This document shows positions 42,975-56,025 of a stretch of 64,000 nucleotides of DNA, one piece after another. Numbering within the stretch: position 1 is the stretch's first letter; each line of letters opens with the position of its first letter. Source of the stretch: Citrobacter sp. Res13-Sevr-PEB04-36 (lineage in GTDB: Bacteria > Pseudomonadota > Gammaproteobacteria > Enterobacterales > Enterobacteriaceae); NCBI RefSeq assembly GCF_015672735.1, contig NZ_JADABY010000045.1, forward strand, positions 62,001 to 126,000, in the 5' to 3' direction. A model generated the notes under the pieces. That model saw only the letters and a program-made list of their open reading frames with translations. It did no database searches and was not told the DNA's origin. A program made the position numbers and the translations under genes.

Positions 42975-43001
42975 AAAAAACCCCGCCGAGGCAGGGTTTT
43001 T
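42975..43001 (-). terminator. Terminator after rpmBG
   Basis: On the minus strand ACCCTGC and a GCGGGGT-type arm form a stem with loop CTC, followed by six U (plus-strand A-run 42975-42980). It lies 20 bases after the rpmG stop and before mutM, so mutM expression from the ribosomal promoter would need read-through. Confidence 0.85.
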
Positions 43002-43020
43002 CTTTACATCAAAGCGAAAA

Positions 43021-43191
<171 letters not shown>

Positions 43192-43208
43192 TTATTTCCT
43201 CTTAGTAC

Positions 43209-43466
<258 letters not shown>

Positions 43467-43720
43467 TTAGCTCGAGCTTCGTATGGGGTATTGGCGCCTC
43501 GTCAGGCTTCTCAGCCCGGTTATCGCAGTTCAATACACTCAATCTTTCATACTGCATCAACGTTGGATACCGAATGAATGATTTCGTATATTTGCGAACT
43601 CTCGATTGCCAGGCCCAAATGCCAAACCCGAGATTCTCAAAGGTGGCGTAGTATACGCTGAGTCAGCGATGTGCTCAAGTCCCGAACAGACAAAGATCCC
43701 GATGGATCGCGTAAAGTGCG

Positions 43721-44386
43721 TTAAATCCAACCACGTTCCGCAAAAGAAACGTACTCTCCGCGCCCAATTACTAGATGATCAAGCACCCGGACATCCATGA
43801 ACTGACAGCATTTCACAACACGCTCGGTGATAAGTTTATCTGCTTTGCTCGGCTCTGCACACCCCGAAGGGTGATTATGCGCAAGGATCACCGCCGACGC
43901 ATTCATTTTTATCGCCTCACGGACAATTTCTCGCGGGTGCACCTCTACATGACTGAGCGTGCCGGAAAAAAGAGTACTGTGTTTAATCACTCGGTGCTGA
44001 GCATCAAGAAAGATCACCAAAAAGATCTCCCTTTCCTCTTGCGAGAGTTGGCTTTGCAGAAACTCACGCGTCATTTCCGGACTCAGTAGCGAACGTTCTT
44101 CCATCACTCGTACGTTGTAGTAACGTTTTGCCAGTTCGGCAATGCCTTTTAGCTGGGTATACTTCGCTACACCAATGCCTTGAACCTGGCTAAAATCCAT
44201 GTAATCAGCCGATAACAGGCCATAAAGAGAACCAAAATGTTGCAGTATCTCTTTCGCCAGCGTCAGAACACCCATTCCCCGCGATCCGGTACGTAAAAAA
44301 AGTGCCAGTAGCTCAACATCTGTAAGCGATTCAACCCCTAACGCCATCATTTTTTCCCGGGGCATTGAATATTCTGTATCTTCCAT
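43721..44386 (-). CDS. radC: RadC/UPF0758 JAMM-domain protein
   Basis: 221 residues (222 in E. coli). The N-terminal helix-hairpin-helix-like region ([19 protein letters not shown]) is followed by a JAB1/MPN-type metalloprotease-like domain with [20 protein letters not shown] and the ligand motif [15 protein letters not shown]. The historical link to DNA repair is disputed and the substrate is unknown. Divergent from coaBC. Confidence 0.95.
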   Translation of the reverse strand: MEDTEYSMPREKMMALGVESLTDVELLALFLRTGSRGMGVLTLAKEILQHFGSLYGLLSADYMDFSQVQGIGVAKYTQLKGIAELAKRYYNVRVMEERSLLSPEMTREFLQSQLSQEEREIFLVIFLDAQHRVIKHSTLFSGTLSHVEVHPREIVREAIKMNASAVILAHNHPSGCAEPSKADKLITERVVKCCQFMDVRVLDHLVIGRGEYVSFAERGWI

Positions 44387-44554
44387 GTTTCCCCTCCTTT
44401 AATTCCAGATGGTTGCATAACGCCAGCAGCGAAGCGACGTACTGTTTTCACTTCTTCGTGACGCCTCGCAAAGTGATTCCCGGCAAAAGCACGTCTCATT
44501 GCGGATTGTGATAAAATGTCCGACTTCTGGTGAAACCCAACAGGAAAGATCATG

Positions 44555-45775
44555 ATGAGCCTGGCCGGTAAAAAAATCGTACTTGGCGTCAGTGGCGGCA
44601 TTGCTGCATACAAAACGCCCGAGCTGGTACGCCGTTTACGGGAGCGTGGCGCAGATGTCCGCGTGGCAATGACCGAGGCGGCAAAAGCGTTTATTACGCC
44701 CCTGAGCCTACAGGCGGTTTCGGGCTATCCCGTTTCCGACAGCCTGCTTGACCCCGCAGCAGAAGCCGCGATGGGCCATATTGAACTGGGGAAATGGGCC
44801 GATTTGGTTATCCTGGCACCTGCCACGGCAGATCTGATTGCACGCATTGCCGCAGGCATGGCCAACGATCTGGTATCCACGATCTGCCTGGCAACGCCTG
44901 CGCCTGTTGCCGTCTTACCGGCCATGAACCAGCAGATGTACCGCGCCGCCGCAACACAGCACAATATTGGCGTTCTCGCATCACGTGGCTTGCTCATCTG
45001 GGGCCCCGACAGCGGCAGCCAGGCCTGTGGCGATGTTGGCCCTGGCCGGATGCTGGATCCGTTAACCATTGTGGATATGGCGGCGGAGCATTTTTCGCCT
45101 GTCAACTCCCTGCAACATCTCAACATCATGATTACGGCTGGCCCAACTCGCGAGCCGCTTGATCCGGTGCGCTACATTTCTAACCACAGTTCCGGGAAGA
45201 TGGGCTTCGCCATCGCCGCTGCCGCCGCAAAACGCGGCGCTAACGTCACGCTGGTGTCAGGTCCCGTGTCATTATCCACGCCGCCTTTTGTACAGCGTGT
45301 TGATGTGATGACAGCGTTGGAAATGGAAGCCGCCGTGCAATCAGCAGTGCAGAAGCAGCATATTTTTATCGGCTGTGCCGCCGTCGCTGATTATCGCGCT
45401 GAAACCGTAGCCCATGAAAAAATCAAAAAACAGGCAACGCAGGGTGATGAATTAACAGTAAAAATGGTCAAAAACCCGGATATTATTGCTGGTGTTGCCG
45501 CACTGAATGCTAATCGTCCCTTTGTCGTTGGATTTGCCGCCGAAACAAATAATGTGGAAGAATACGCCCGGCAAAAACGTATCCGCAAAAACCTTGATGT
45601 AATTTGTGCAAACGATGTTTCGCTGTCTACTCAGGGATTTAACAGCGACAGCAACGCATTACACCTTTTCTGGCAGGATGGAGATAAAGTCTTACCGCTT
45701 GAGCGTAAAGAACTCCTGGGCCAATTATTACTCGACGAGATCGTGACCCGTTATGATGAAAAAAATCGACGTTAA
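44555..45775 (+). CDS. coaBC: Phosphopantothenoylcysteine decarboxylase/synthetase
   Basis: A bifunctional enzyme (Dfp), 406 residues from ATG 44555 as in E. coli; an adjacent ATG at 44552 would add one Met. The N-terminal CoaC flavoprotein domain (to about residue 190) has [18 protein letters not shown] and the active-site motif [16 protein letters not shown]. The C-terminal CoaB domain has [20 protein letters not shown] and [11 protein letters not shown]. It makes 4'-phosphopantetheine for CoA; CoaD, encoded 2.5 kb upstream, acts next. It overlaps dut by 23 bases. Confidence 0.97.
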   Translation: MSLAGKKIVLGVSGGIAAYKTPELVRRLRERGADVRVAMTEAAKAFITPLSLQAVSGYPVSDSLLDPAAEAAMGHIELGKWADLVILAPATADLIARIAAGMANDLVSTICLATPAPVAVLPAMNQQMYRAAATQHNIGVLASRGLLIWGPDSGSQACGDVGPGRMLDPLTIVDMAAEHFSPVNSLQHLNIMITAGPTREPLDPVRYISNHSSGKMGFAIAAAAAKRGANVTLVSGPVSLSTPPFVQRVDVMTALEMEAAVQSAVQKQHIFIGCAAVADYRAETVAHEKIKKQATQGDELTVKMVKNPDIIAGVAALNANRPFVVGFAAETNNVEEYARQKRIRKNLDVICANDVSLSTQGFNSDSNALHLFWQDGDKVLPLERKELLGQLLLDEIVTRYDEKNRR

Positions 45776-46211
45776 GATTCTGGACCCACGCGTAGGGCAA
45801 CAATTTCCGCTTCCGACGTACGCCACTTCTGGCTCTGCCGGACTTGACCTGCGCGCCTGCCTTGATGACGCCGTAGAACTGGCTCCGGGCGCGACGACGC
45901 TGGTGCCAACCGGGTTAGCCATTCATATTGCCGATCCGTCATTGGCGGCAGTGATGCTTCCACGCTCCGGGTTGGGCCATAAGCACGGTATCGTACTCGG
46001 TAACCTGGTCGGTTTAATTGACTCCGACTATCAAGGCCAACTGATGGTATCTGTCTGGAACCGTGGCCAGGACAGCTTCACTATCGAACCGGGTGAGCGT
46101 ATTGCACAGATGGTCTTTGTACCGGTTGTGCAGGCTGAATTTAATCTGGTGGAAGAATTTGAAGCCACCGATCGTGGCGAAGGCGGCTTCGGCCATTCCG
46201 GGCGCAAGTAA
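45753..46211 (+). CDS. dut: dUTP diphosphatase
   Basis: 152 residues, trimeric all-beta dUTPase hydrolysing dUTP to dUMP and keeping uracil out of DNA. Family motifs: GSAGLDLRA (1), [11 protein letters not shown] (2), [11 protein letters not shown] (3), [13 protein letters not shown] (4), and the C-terminal P-loop-like [10 protein letters not shown] (5). It starts within the 3' end of coaBC; translational coupling is likely. Confidence 0.98.
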   Translation: MMKKIDVKILDPRVGQQFPLPTYATSGSAGLDLRACLDDAVELAPGATTLVPTGLAIHIADPSLAAVMLPRSGLGHKHGIVLGNLVGLIDSDYQGQLMVSVWNRGQDSFTIEPGERIAQMVFVPVVQAEFNLVEEFEATDRGEGGFGHSGRK

Positions 46212-46252
46212 CCCGTAGAGAAGTATCCCACAGCGTAATAACGCAATAACAT

Positions 46253-46274
46253 ACCGCAAACAGTTGTTTGCGGT
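46253..46274 (+). promoter_or_regulatory. Hairpin between dut and slmA
   Basis: ACCGCAAAC (46253-46261) and GTTTGCGGT (46266-46274) form a nine-base stem with a four-base loop. No U-tract follows, so it is more likely an operator or an RNA-stability hairpin in the slmA leader than a terminator. Confidence 0.4.
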
Positions 46275-46327
46275 CGCTGTGTGGATGCCTGCCTGGCAAG
46301 TGCTTATTTTCAGGGGTATTTTGTAAC

Positions 46328-46924
46328 ATGGTAGAAAAGCAAACTGCGAAAAGGAATCGTCGCGAAGAAATACTTCAGTCTCTGGCGCTGATGCTGGAAT
46401 CCAGCGATGGAAGCCAACGCATTACGACAGCAAAACTGGCAGCCTCTGTTGGCGTTTCCGAAGCGGCATTGTATCGCCATTTTCCCAGCAAGACCCGCAT
46501 GTTCGATAGCCTGATTGAGTTTATCGAAGATAGTCTGATTACCCGTATCAATCTGATTTTGAAAGATGAAAAAGACACCGGCGCACGCCTGCGTCTGATC
46601 GTGTTGCTGATTTTAGGGTTCGGTGAACGTAACCCCGGCCTGACACGCATTCTTACTGGTCACGCACTGATGTTTGAGCAAGACCGTCTGCAGGGCCGCA
46701 TTAACCAGCTATTTGAGCGCATCGAGGCTCAATTGCGCCAGGTTCTGCGAGAAAAAAGAATGCGTGAAGGCGAAGGTTACGCCATGGATGAAACGCTGCT
46801 GGCCAGCCAGTTACTGGCTTTCTGCGAAGGTATGCTGTCTCGTTTTGTCCGTAGTGAATTTAAATACCGCCCAACGGATGATTTTGACGTTCGCTGGCCG
46901 CTGATAGTCGCACAATTGCAGTAA
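46328..46924 (+). CDS. slmA: Nucleoid occlusion factor SlmA
   Basis: The start at 46328 gives 198 residues, as in E. coli, from [20 protein letters not shown]; the frame is open 20 codons further upstream without family similarity. TetR-type helix-turn-helix: [21 protein letters not shown]. SlmA binds specific chromosomal sites and blocks FtsZ ring assembly over unsegregated DNA. E. coli has alanine at position 2 where this has valine. It follows dut. Confidence 0.97.
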   Translation: MVEKQTAKRNRREEILQSLALMLESSDGSQRITTAKLAASVGVSEAALYRHFPSKTRMFDSLIEFIEDSLITRINLILKDEKDTGARLRLIVLLILGFGERNPGLTRILTGHALMFEQDRLQGRINQLFERIEAQLRQVLREKRMREGEGYAMDETLLASQLLAFCEGMLSRFVRSEFKYRPTDDFDVRWPLIVAQLQ

Positions 46925-46928
46925 TCGC

Positions 46929-47007
46929 TGATTACCCGGTGGCGCTGCTACGCTCACCGGGTCTACAGAAAGTGCGTAGGCCGGATAAGTGCAGCACCAT
47001 CCGACAG
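46929..47007 (+). repeat. Two REP/BIME units between slmA and pyrE
   Basis: ACCCGGTGGCGCTGC...CTCACCGGGT and then GTAGGCCGGATAAG...CATCCGACAG are two REP-like palindromes in opposite orientation, filling the gap between convergent slmA and pyrE. Confidence 0.7.
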
Positions 47008-47013
47008 CTCTTA

Positions 47014-47655
47014 TTATACGCCGTACGCTTCGCGATACGCCCGCACAGCGGCCAGATACACCGCCATCTCCGGCTTCTCTTCCAGATACGCAATCAGGTC
47101 TTTCAGGGTAATGATTGAAATGACCTTGCAACCATAATCACGCTCCACTTCCTGGATAGCGGAAATCTCACCACGACCCCGTTCCTGACGATCGAGAGAA
47201 ATCAGTACCCCAGCTAGCGTCGCGCCATTCGCCTGGATTATCTCCATCGACTCACGAATCGCCGTACCGGCGGTGATCACATCATCAACCAGCATCACAC
47301 GGCCCTGCAATGCGCTACCAACCAGGTTACCGCCTTCGCCGTGGGTCTTCGCCTCTTTACGGTTAAAGCAGTACGGCAAGTCCTTATCGTGGTGTTCTGC
47401 CAGCGCAACGGCGGTCGTCGTGGCAATAGGAATACCTTTGTACGCCGGGCCAAACAGTAAATCGAATTCAATACCGGAATCCACCAGCGCTTCGGCATAA
47501 AAACGGCCTAACAGTGCCAGGTCACGCCCGGTATTAAACAGTCCAGCGTTGAAGAAATAGGGGCTCTTACGCCCGGATTTCAGCGTAAACTCGCCGAACT
47601 TTAGTACCTGCTTGCTAAGCGCAAACTCAATAAACTGGCGCTGATACGGTTTCAT
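47014..47655 (-). CDS. pyrE: Orotate phosphoribosyltransferase
   Basis: Start at 47655 gives 213 residues, E. coli length ([18 protein letters not shown]). It makes OMP from orotate and PRPP in pyrimidine synthesis. The PRPP motif [13 protein letters not shown] is intact. It lies downstream of rph behind an attenuator hairpin. Confidence 0.98.
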   Translation of the reverse strand: MKPYQRQFIEFALSKQVLKFGEFTLKSGRKSPYFFNAGLFNTGRDLALLGRFYAEALVDSGIEFDLLFGPAYKGIPIATTTAVALAEHHDKDLPYCFNRKEAKTHGEGGNLVGSALQGRVMLVDDVITAGTAIRESMEIIQANGATLAGVLISLDRQERGRGEISAIQEVERDYGCKVISIITLKDLIAYLEEKPEMAVYLAAVRAYREAYGV

Positions 47656-47685
47656 GGATTCGCTCCTCATCTCACTTTATAACAG

Positions 47686-47716
47686 ACAAAAAAAAGGCGA
47701 CTCATCAGTCGCCTTT
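47686..47716 (-). terminator. pyrE attenuator
   Basis: AAAGGCGACT and AGTCGCCTTT (47693-47702 and 47707-47716) form a ten-base stem with loop CATC, followed on the minus strand by eight U. It lies between rph and pyrE, where E. coli uses UTP-sensitive attenuation: when UTP is scarce, ribosomes translating the end of rph track the polymerase and prevent termination. Confidence 0.92.
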
Positions 47717-47720
47717 AAAA

Positions 47721-48437
47721 TCAATTTTCTAACGCCGCCTTCTGCGTCGTTATGATGGATTCAATGCCCCCTCGGGCCAGCGCCAGTAGGGTGAGAAGTT
47801 CTTCATGGCTGAACGGCTCGCCTTCCGCGGTGCCCTGAACTTCAATCATGCGACCGTCTTCGGTCATCACCACGTTCATGTCAGTTTCTGCCGCAGAGTC
47901 TTCAACATACTCCAGATCGCAAAGCGCTTCGCCATTTACAATACCCACGGACACCGCAGCAACCATCCCTTTCATTGGGTTGGTTTTCAGCTTACCGCTG
48001 GCGACCAGTTTGTTCAGCGCATCAGCCAGCGCAACACAAGCGCCGGTAATTGATGCAGTACGGGTACCGCCGTCCGCCTGAATCACATCACAGTCTAGGG
48101 TGATGGTGAATTCGCCGAGCGTCTTCAGATCAACGGCGGCACGCAGCGCGCGCGCGATCAGACGTTGAATTTCCATGGTACGGCCACCCTGCTTACCTTT
48201 CGCCGCTTCGCGAGCGTTACGGGTATGGGTGGCGCGCGGCAGCATGCCATATTCTGCGGTGATCCAGCCCTGGCCCTGGCCTTTCAGAAAGCGAGGTACA
48301 CCTTCATCAATAGAGGCGGTACACAGCACTTTGGTATCACCAAATTCGACCAGCACGGAGCCTTCAGCGTGTTTTGTATAATTACGGGTCAGGGTGACGG
48401 GACGCACCTGGTTGGCACTACGACCTGCTGGACGCAT
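47721..48437 (-). CDS. rph: Ribonuclease PH, intact
   Basis: Start at 48437 gives 238 residues ([16 protein letters not shown]). A phosphorolytic 3'-5' exoribonuclease that trims tRNA 3' ends. Motifs: [14 protein letters not shown] and [17 protein letters not shown]. The frame is complete to [21 protein letters not shown], unlike E. coli K-12 MG1655, where a frameshift disables rph and weakens pyrE coupling. It is the leader cistron for pyrE attenuation. Confidence 0.97.
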   Translation of the reverse strand: MRPAGRSANQVRPVTLTRNYTKHAEGSVLVEFGDTKVLCTASIDEGVPRFLKGQGQGWITAEYGMLPRATHTRNAREAAKGKQGGRTMEIQRLIARALRAAVDLKTLGEFTITLDCDVIQADGGTRTASITGACVALADALNKLVASGKLKTNPMKGMVAAVSVGIVNGEALCDLEYVEDSAAETDMNVVMTEDGRMIEVQGTAEGEPFSHEELLTLLALARGGIESIITTQKAALEN

Positions 48438-48562
48438 GATAAAATCTCCGGCTTGAAACGAATGTGGCTGCGCATTATACGGAGTTCCGACGGTTATTCC
48501 TATCCTGACAAGACATGGATGGCTATAATCCTCCCATCTCATCTTTAAAAACAGGAACGTCT

Positions 48563-49426
48563 ATGATCCGCAGCATGACCGCCTACGCCCGGCGTGAAAT
48601 CAAGGGTGAATGGGGTAGCGCTACCTGGGAAATGCGCTCGGTAAACCAGCGTTATCTGGAAACCTATTTTCGTCTGCCGGAACAGTTCCGTAGTCTTGAG
48701 CCTGTTGTACGCGAACGCATCCGCACGCGTCTGACTCGCGGTAAAATCGAATGTACGCTGCGTTTTGAACCTGATGCCAGCGCGCAAGGTGAACTGCTTC
48801 TGAATGAAAAGCTCGCTAAACAGCTTGTCACCGCTGCAAACTGGGTCAAGATGCAGAGCGACGAAGGCGAAATTAATCCGGTTGATATCCTGCGCTGGCC
48901 GGGTGTCATGGCCGCCCAGGAGCAAGACCTGGACGCTATTGCCGCAGAGATCCTTGCCGCACTCGATGGCACGCTGGATGACTTTATTGTCGCACGTGAA
49001 ACCGAAGGCCAGGCGCTAAAAGCGTTGATCGAACAACGTCTGGAAGGTGTCAGCACCGAAGTGGCGAAAGTCCGCGCGCATATGCCGGAAATCCTGCAGT
49101 GGCAGCGTGAACGTCTGGTTGCCAAACTGGAAGATGCACAGGTTCAGCTGGAAAATAACCGTCTTGAACAAGAGCTGGTGCTGATGGCACAGCGCATCGA
49201 TGTCGCAGAAGAATTAGATCGTCTGGAAGCCCACGTTAAAGAAACCTACAACATCCTGAAGAAAAAAGAGGCGGTCGGCCGTCGTCTGGACTTTATGATG
49301 CAGGAATTCAACCGTGAGTCGAACACCCTCGCCTCTAAATCCATCAATGCCGAAGTGACTAACTCAGCCATTGAGCTGAAGGTATTGATCGAGCAAATGC
49401 GCGAGCAGATTCAGAACATCGAATAA
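48563..49426 (+). CDS. yicC: YicC, endoribonuclease family
   Basis: Start at 48563 gives 287 residues as in E. coli (MIRSMTAYARREIKGEWGSA). N-terminal YicC-like domain, followed by the DUF1732 C-terminal domain ending RRLDFMMQEFNRESNTLASK and VTNSAIELKVLIEQMREQIQ. Family members act as endoribonucleases; in E. coli YicC affects decay of the small RNA RyhB. Divergent from rph. The damage-inducible dinD gene found next in E. coli K-12 is absent. Confidence 0.94.
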   Translation: MIRSMTAYARREIKGEWGSATWEMRSVNQRYLETYFRLPEQFRSLEPVVRERIRTRLTRGKIECTLRFEPDASAQGELLLNEKLAKQLVTAANWVKMQSDEGEINPVDILRWPGVMAAQEQDLDAIAAEILAALDGTLDDFIVARETEGQALKALIEQRLEGVSTEVAKVRAHMPEILQWQRERLVAKLEDAQVQLENNRLEQELVLMAQRIDVAEELDRLEAHVKETYNILKKKEAVGRRLDFMMQEFNRESNTLASKSINAEVTNSAIELKVLIEQMREQIQNIE

Positions 49427-49437
49427 GTCATCCCCCT

Positions 49438-49478
49438 CACGTAGCGCGTCGATAATCGACGGTGCTACGTGTATTTTT
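49438..49478 (+). terminator. Terminator after yicC
   Basis: CACGTAGC (49438-49445) pairs with GCTACGTG (49464-49471), with an inner GTCGAT/ATCGAC pair, followed by five T (49474-49478). It lies 11 bases after the yicC stop. The rest of the gap to yicG (49479-49684) holds its promoter. Confidence 0.85.
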
Positions 49479-49684
49479 CAGCCGCCTGCCTCTTTTACCG
49501 CAATTTCGGATTATATTTTCTCATCATTTATGATCAGCGATGGTCATAGAAAGTGCATATCATCTGGTATTTTTACCTAATTTGCATAAGCCAAATTTAT
49601 TAAAATCGTTTCACCTTAGAAAATCTCAATCGTGACAACGCGCACAAATCGCTAACCTTAGCCCCCAGAAATCAGGGGGAATAC

Positions 49685-52035
<2,351 letters not shown>

Positions 52036-52137
52036 TCAGAGTGGTAAAAAACCATCGTGCGTGATGCTTTCCGGACATTTTTACTTGTTGCAGCAACTCG
52101 CCGAAAAAACGGGAAAAAGATACGCAAAACGCAATAA

Positions 52138-52863
<726 letters not shown>

Positions 52864-52917
52864 ACCCACATTCAGTATCATGCCCAGTCATTTCTTCACC
52901 TGTGGAGCATTTTAAGT

Positions 52918-53193
52918 ATGGCACGCGTAACTGTTCAGGACGCTGTAGAGAAAATTGGTAACCGTTTTGACCTGGTACTGGTCGCCGCGCGTCGCGCTCG
53001 TCAGATGCAGACTGGCGGAAAGGATCCGCTTGTACCGGAAGAAAACGATAAAACTACCGTAATCGCGCTGCGCGAAATCGAAGAAGGTCTGATCAACAAC
53101 CAGATCCTCGACGTGCGTGAGCGCCAGGAACAGCAAGAGCAGGAAGCCGCTGAATTACAAGCCGTTACCGCAATTGCTGAAGGTCGTCGTTAA
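52918..53193 (+). CDS. rpoZ: RNA polymerase omega subunit
   Basis: 91 residues, identical in length to E. coli omega ([20 protein letters not shown]). It supports folding of the beta-prime subunit and forms part of ppGpp site 1 on the polymerase, which fits its linkage to spoT immediately downstream. Confidence 0.99.
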   Translation: MARVTVQDAVEKIGNRFDLVLVAARRARQMQTGGKDPLVPEENDKTTVIALREIEEGLINNQILDVRERQEQQEQEAAELQAVTAIAEGRR

Positions 53194-53211
53194 TCACAAA
53201 GCGGGTCGCCC

Positions 53212-55326
53212 TTGTATCTGTTTGAAAGCCTGAATCAACTGATTCAAAACTACCTGCCTGAAGACCAGATTAAGCGTCTTCGGCAGGCGTATCTCGTTGC
53301 ACGTGACGCTCACGAGGGCCAGACACGTTCAAGCGGTGAACCCTATATCACGCACCCGGTAGCAGTAGCCTGCATTCTGGCCGAGATGAAACTCGACTAT
53401 GAAACGTTGATGGCTGCGCTGCTGCATGACGTGATTGAAGATACCCCTGCGACCTACCAGGACATGGAACAGCTTTTTGGTAAAAGCGTTGCAGAACTGG
53501 TTGAAGGGGTCTCTAAGCTTGATAAGCTTAAGTTTCGCGATAAGAAAGAGGCGCAGGCCGAAAACTTTCGCAAGATGATTATGGCGATGGTGCAGGATAT
53601 CCGCGTCATTCTCATCAAACTTGCCGACCGTACCCACAATATGCGCACACTGGGCTCATTACGCCCGGACAAACGTCGACGTATTGCCCGTGAAACCCTC
53701 GAAATCTACAGTCCGCTGGCACACCGTTTAGGTATTCATCACATTAAAACCGAGCTGGAAGAGCTGGGTTTTGAAGCGCTATACCCGAACCGCTATCGCG
53801 TGATTAAAGAAGTGGTTAAAGCCGCGCGCGGCAACCGCAAAGAGATGATTCAAAAAATCCTCTCGGAAATCGAAGGGCGTTTGCAGGAAGCAGGCATTCC
53901 GTGTCGCGTAAGCGGTCGCGAGAAACACCTGTACTCAATCTACTGCAAAATGGTGCTCAAAGAGCAGCGTTTTCACTCGATCATGGATATCTACGCGTTT
54001 CGCGTTATCGTCCATGACGCCGATACCTGTTATCGCGTACTAGGCCAGATGCACAGCCTGTACAAACCTCGCCCTGGTCGCGTGAAAGACTATATTGCCA
54101 TTCCGAAAGCGAACGGATATCAGTCTTTGCACACCTCGATGATCGGCCCGCACGGAGTTCCGGTTGAAGTACAAATTCGTACTGAAGACATGGACCAAAT
54201 GGCGGAGATGGGGGTTGCTGCACACTGGGCTTATAAAGAGCACGGCGGTGAGAGCAGCACCACAGCACAAATCCGCGCTCAGCGCTGGATGCAAAGCCTG
54301 CTGGAACTGCAGCAGAGTGCCGGTAGCTCATTTGAATTTATCGAAAGCGTCAAATCTGATCTCTTCCCGGATGAGATTTATGTTTTCACACCGGAAGGGC
54401 GCATTGTTGAGCTGCCTGCCGGTGCAACACCTGTCGACTTCGCTTACGCCGTGCATACCGACATCGGCCATGCCTGCGTTGGTGCGCGCGTCGACAGACA
54501 GCCTTATCCGCTTTCGCAGTCGCTTTCCAGCGGTCAGACCGTTGAAATCATTACTGCACCGGGCGCGCGTCCGAATGCAGCGTGGCTCAACTTTGTCGTC
54601 AGTTCGAAAGCGCGCGCCAAAATTCGCCAGCTGTTGAAAAATCTCAAGCGCGATGATTCCGTCAGTCTGGGGCGTCGTCTGCTTAACCATGCCTTAGGCG
54701 GCAGCCGTAAACTGGCCGAGATCCCGCAGGAAAGCATCCAGCGTGAGCTTGAGCGCATGAAGCTCGCTACGCTTGACGATCTTCTCGCAGAAATCGGCTT
54801 GGGTAACGCCATGAGCGTAGTGGTGGCAAAAAACCTCCAACAGGGTGACGCATCAGCGAACGTTCCTGCACAGTCCGGCCACGGGCATCTGCCTATCAAA
54901 GGCGCTGACGGTGTATTGATCACCTTTGCAAAATGCTGTCGTCCGCTTCCTGGCGATCCAATCATTGCCCACGTCAGTCCGGGTAAGGGTCTGGTTATCC
55001 ACCATGAATCCTGCCGTAACATCCGTGGTTACCAGAAAGAGCCAGAGAAGTTTATGGCTGTGGAATGGGACAAAGAAACAGAGCAGGAATTTATCACTGA
55101 GATCAAGGTGGAGATGTTTAACCACCAGGGCGCTCTGGCTAACCTGACGGCGGCAATCAACACGACCACCTCCAACATTCAAAGCCTGAATACGGAAGAA
55201 AAAGACGGTCGCGTATACAGCGCCTTTATCCGCTTGACCGCCCGCGATCGTGTGCATCTGGCGAATATCATGCGCAAAATCCGCGTCATGCCGGACGTGA
55301 TTAAAGTCACCCGCAACCGAAACTAG
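53212..55326 (+). CDS. spoT: Bifunctional (p)ppGpp synthetase/hydrolase SpoT
   Basis: 704 residues (702 in E. coli), starting with TTG at 53212 as in E. coli, 18 bases after rpoZ. The HD hydrolase domain (MAALLHDVIEDTPATY, ADRTHNMRTLGSL) is followed by a synthetase domain (VSGREKHLYSIYCKM, YIAIPKANGYQSLHTSMIG), then TGS (YVFTPEGRIVELPAGATPVD), zinc-finger-like (FAKCCRPLPGDPI) and ACT (C-terminal, NLTAAINTTTSNIQSLN) domains. The small length difference lies mainly around KEHGGESS and in the linker before HGHLPIKG. Controls the stringent response to carbon and fatty-acid starvation. Confidence 0.98.
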   Translation: MYLFESLNQLIQNYLPEDQIKRLRQAYLVARDAHEGQTRSSGEPYITHPVAVACILAEMKLDYETLMAALLHDVIEDTPATYQDMEQLFGKSVAELVEGVSKLDKLKFRDKKEAQAENFRKMIMAMVQDIRVILIKLADRTHNMRTLGSLRPDKRRRIARETLEIYSPLAHRLGIHHIKTELEELGFEALYPNRYRVIKEVVKAARGNRKEMIQKILSEIEGRLQEAGIPCRVSGREKHLYSIYCKMVLKEQRFHSIMDIYAFRVIVHDADTCYRVLGQMHSLYKPRPGRVKDYIAIPKANGYQSLHTSMIGPHGVPVEVQIRTEDMDQMAEMGVAAHWAYKEHGGESSTTAQIRAQRWMQSLLELQQSAGSSFEFIESVKSDLFPDEIYVFTPEGRIVELPAGATPVDFAYAVHTDIGHACVGARVDRQPYPLSQSLSSGQTVEIITAPGARPNAAWLNFVVSSKARAKIRQLLKNLKRDDSVSLGRRLLNHALGGSRKLAEIPQESIQRELERMKLATLDDLLAEIGLGNAMSVVVAKNLQQGDASANVPAQSGHGHLPIKGADGVLITFAKCCRPLPGDPIIAHVSPGKGLVIHHESCRNIRGYQKEPEKFMAVEWDKETEQEFITEIKVEMFNHQGALANLTAAINTTTSNIQSLNTEEKDGRVYSAFIRLTARDRVHLANIMRKIRVMPDVIKVTRNRN

Positions 55327-55330
55327 AGAT

Positions 55331-56020
55331 ATGAACTCAAAACGCTATGAGCGCATTTGCGAGATGCTCACGCGGCGTCAGCCCGATCTGACTGTCTGCA
55401 TGGAGCAGGTCCATAAACCTCATAACGTTTCTGCGATCATTCGTACTGCAGACGCAGTCGGCGTGCACGAAGTCCACGCCGTCTGGCCGGGTAGCCGTAT
55501 ACGCACCATGGCCTCTTCTGCGGCAGGCAGTAACAGTTGGGTGCAGGTGAAGACCCACCCGACTATTGGCGATGCGGTCACCCATTTAAAAAACCAGGGT
55601 ATGCAGGTTCTGGCAACGCATCTCTCTGATAAGGCCGTTGATTTCCGCGATATTGATTACACACGACCAACCTGCATCCTGATGGGTCAGGAAAAAACCG
55701 GCATCACCCAGGAAGCGTTAGACCTTGCGGATCAGGACATCATCATTCCTATGACCGGCATGGTACAGTCATTGAATGTCTCGGTCGCTTCCGCACTCAT
55801 TCTGTATGAGGCTCAGCGCCAACGGCAAAACGCCGGAATGTACCGAAGAGAAAACAGCATGCTGCCGGAAGACGAGCAGCAGCGCCTGCTTTTCGAAGGG
55901 GGTTATCCGGTGCTAGCCAACGTGGCAAAGCGCAAAGGTCTCCCTTACCCCCACGTCAATACGCAGGGCGAAATTGAAGCCGACGCCGCGTGGTGGACCA
56001 CTATGCAGTCAGCGAGATAA
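55331..56020 (+). CDS. trmH: tRNA (guanosine-18 2'-O) methyltransferase
   Basis: 229 residues, E. coli TrmH (SpoU) length. A SPOUT enzyme methylating G18 in the D loop. Motifs: VHKPHNVSAIIRTADAVGVH (1), ILMGQEKTGITQEAL (2), and IPMTGMVQSLNVSVASALIL (3). It starts four bases after spoT and ends just before recG. Confidence 0.97.
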   Translation: MNSKRYERICEMLTRRQPDLTVCMEQVHKPHNVSAIIRTADAVGVHEVHAVWPGSRIRTMASSAAGSNSWVQVKTHPTIGDAVTHLKNQGMQVLATHLSDKAVDFRDIDYTRPTCILMGQEKTGITQEALDLADQDIIIPMTGMVQSLNVSVASALILYEAQRQRQNAGMYRRENSMLPEDEQQRLLFEGGYPVLANVAKRKGLPYPHVNTQGEIEADAAWWTTMQSAR

Positions 56021-56025
56021 ACACG

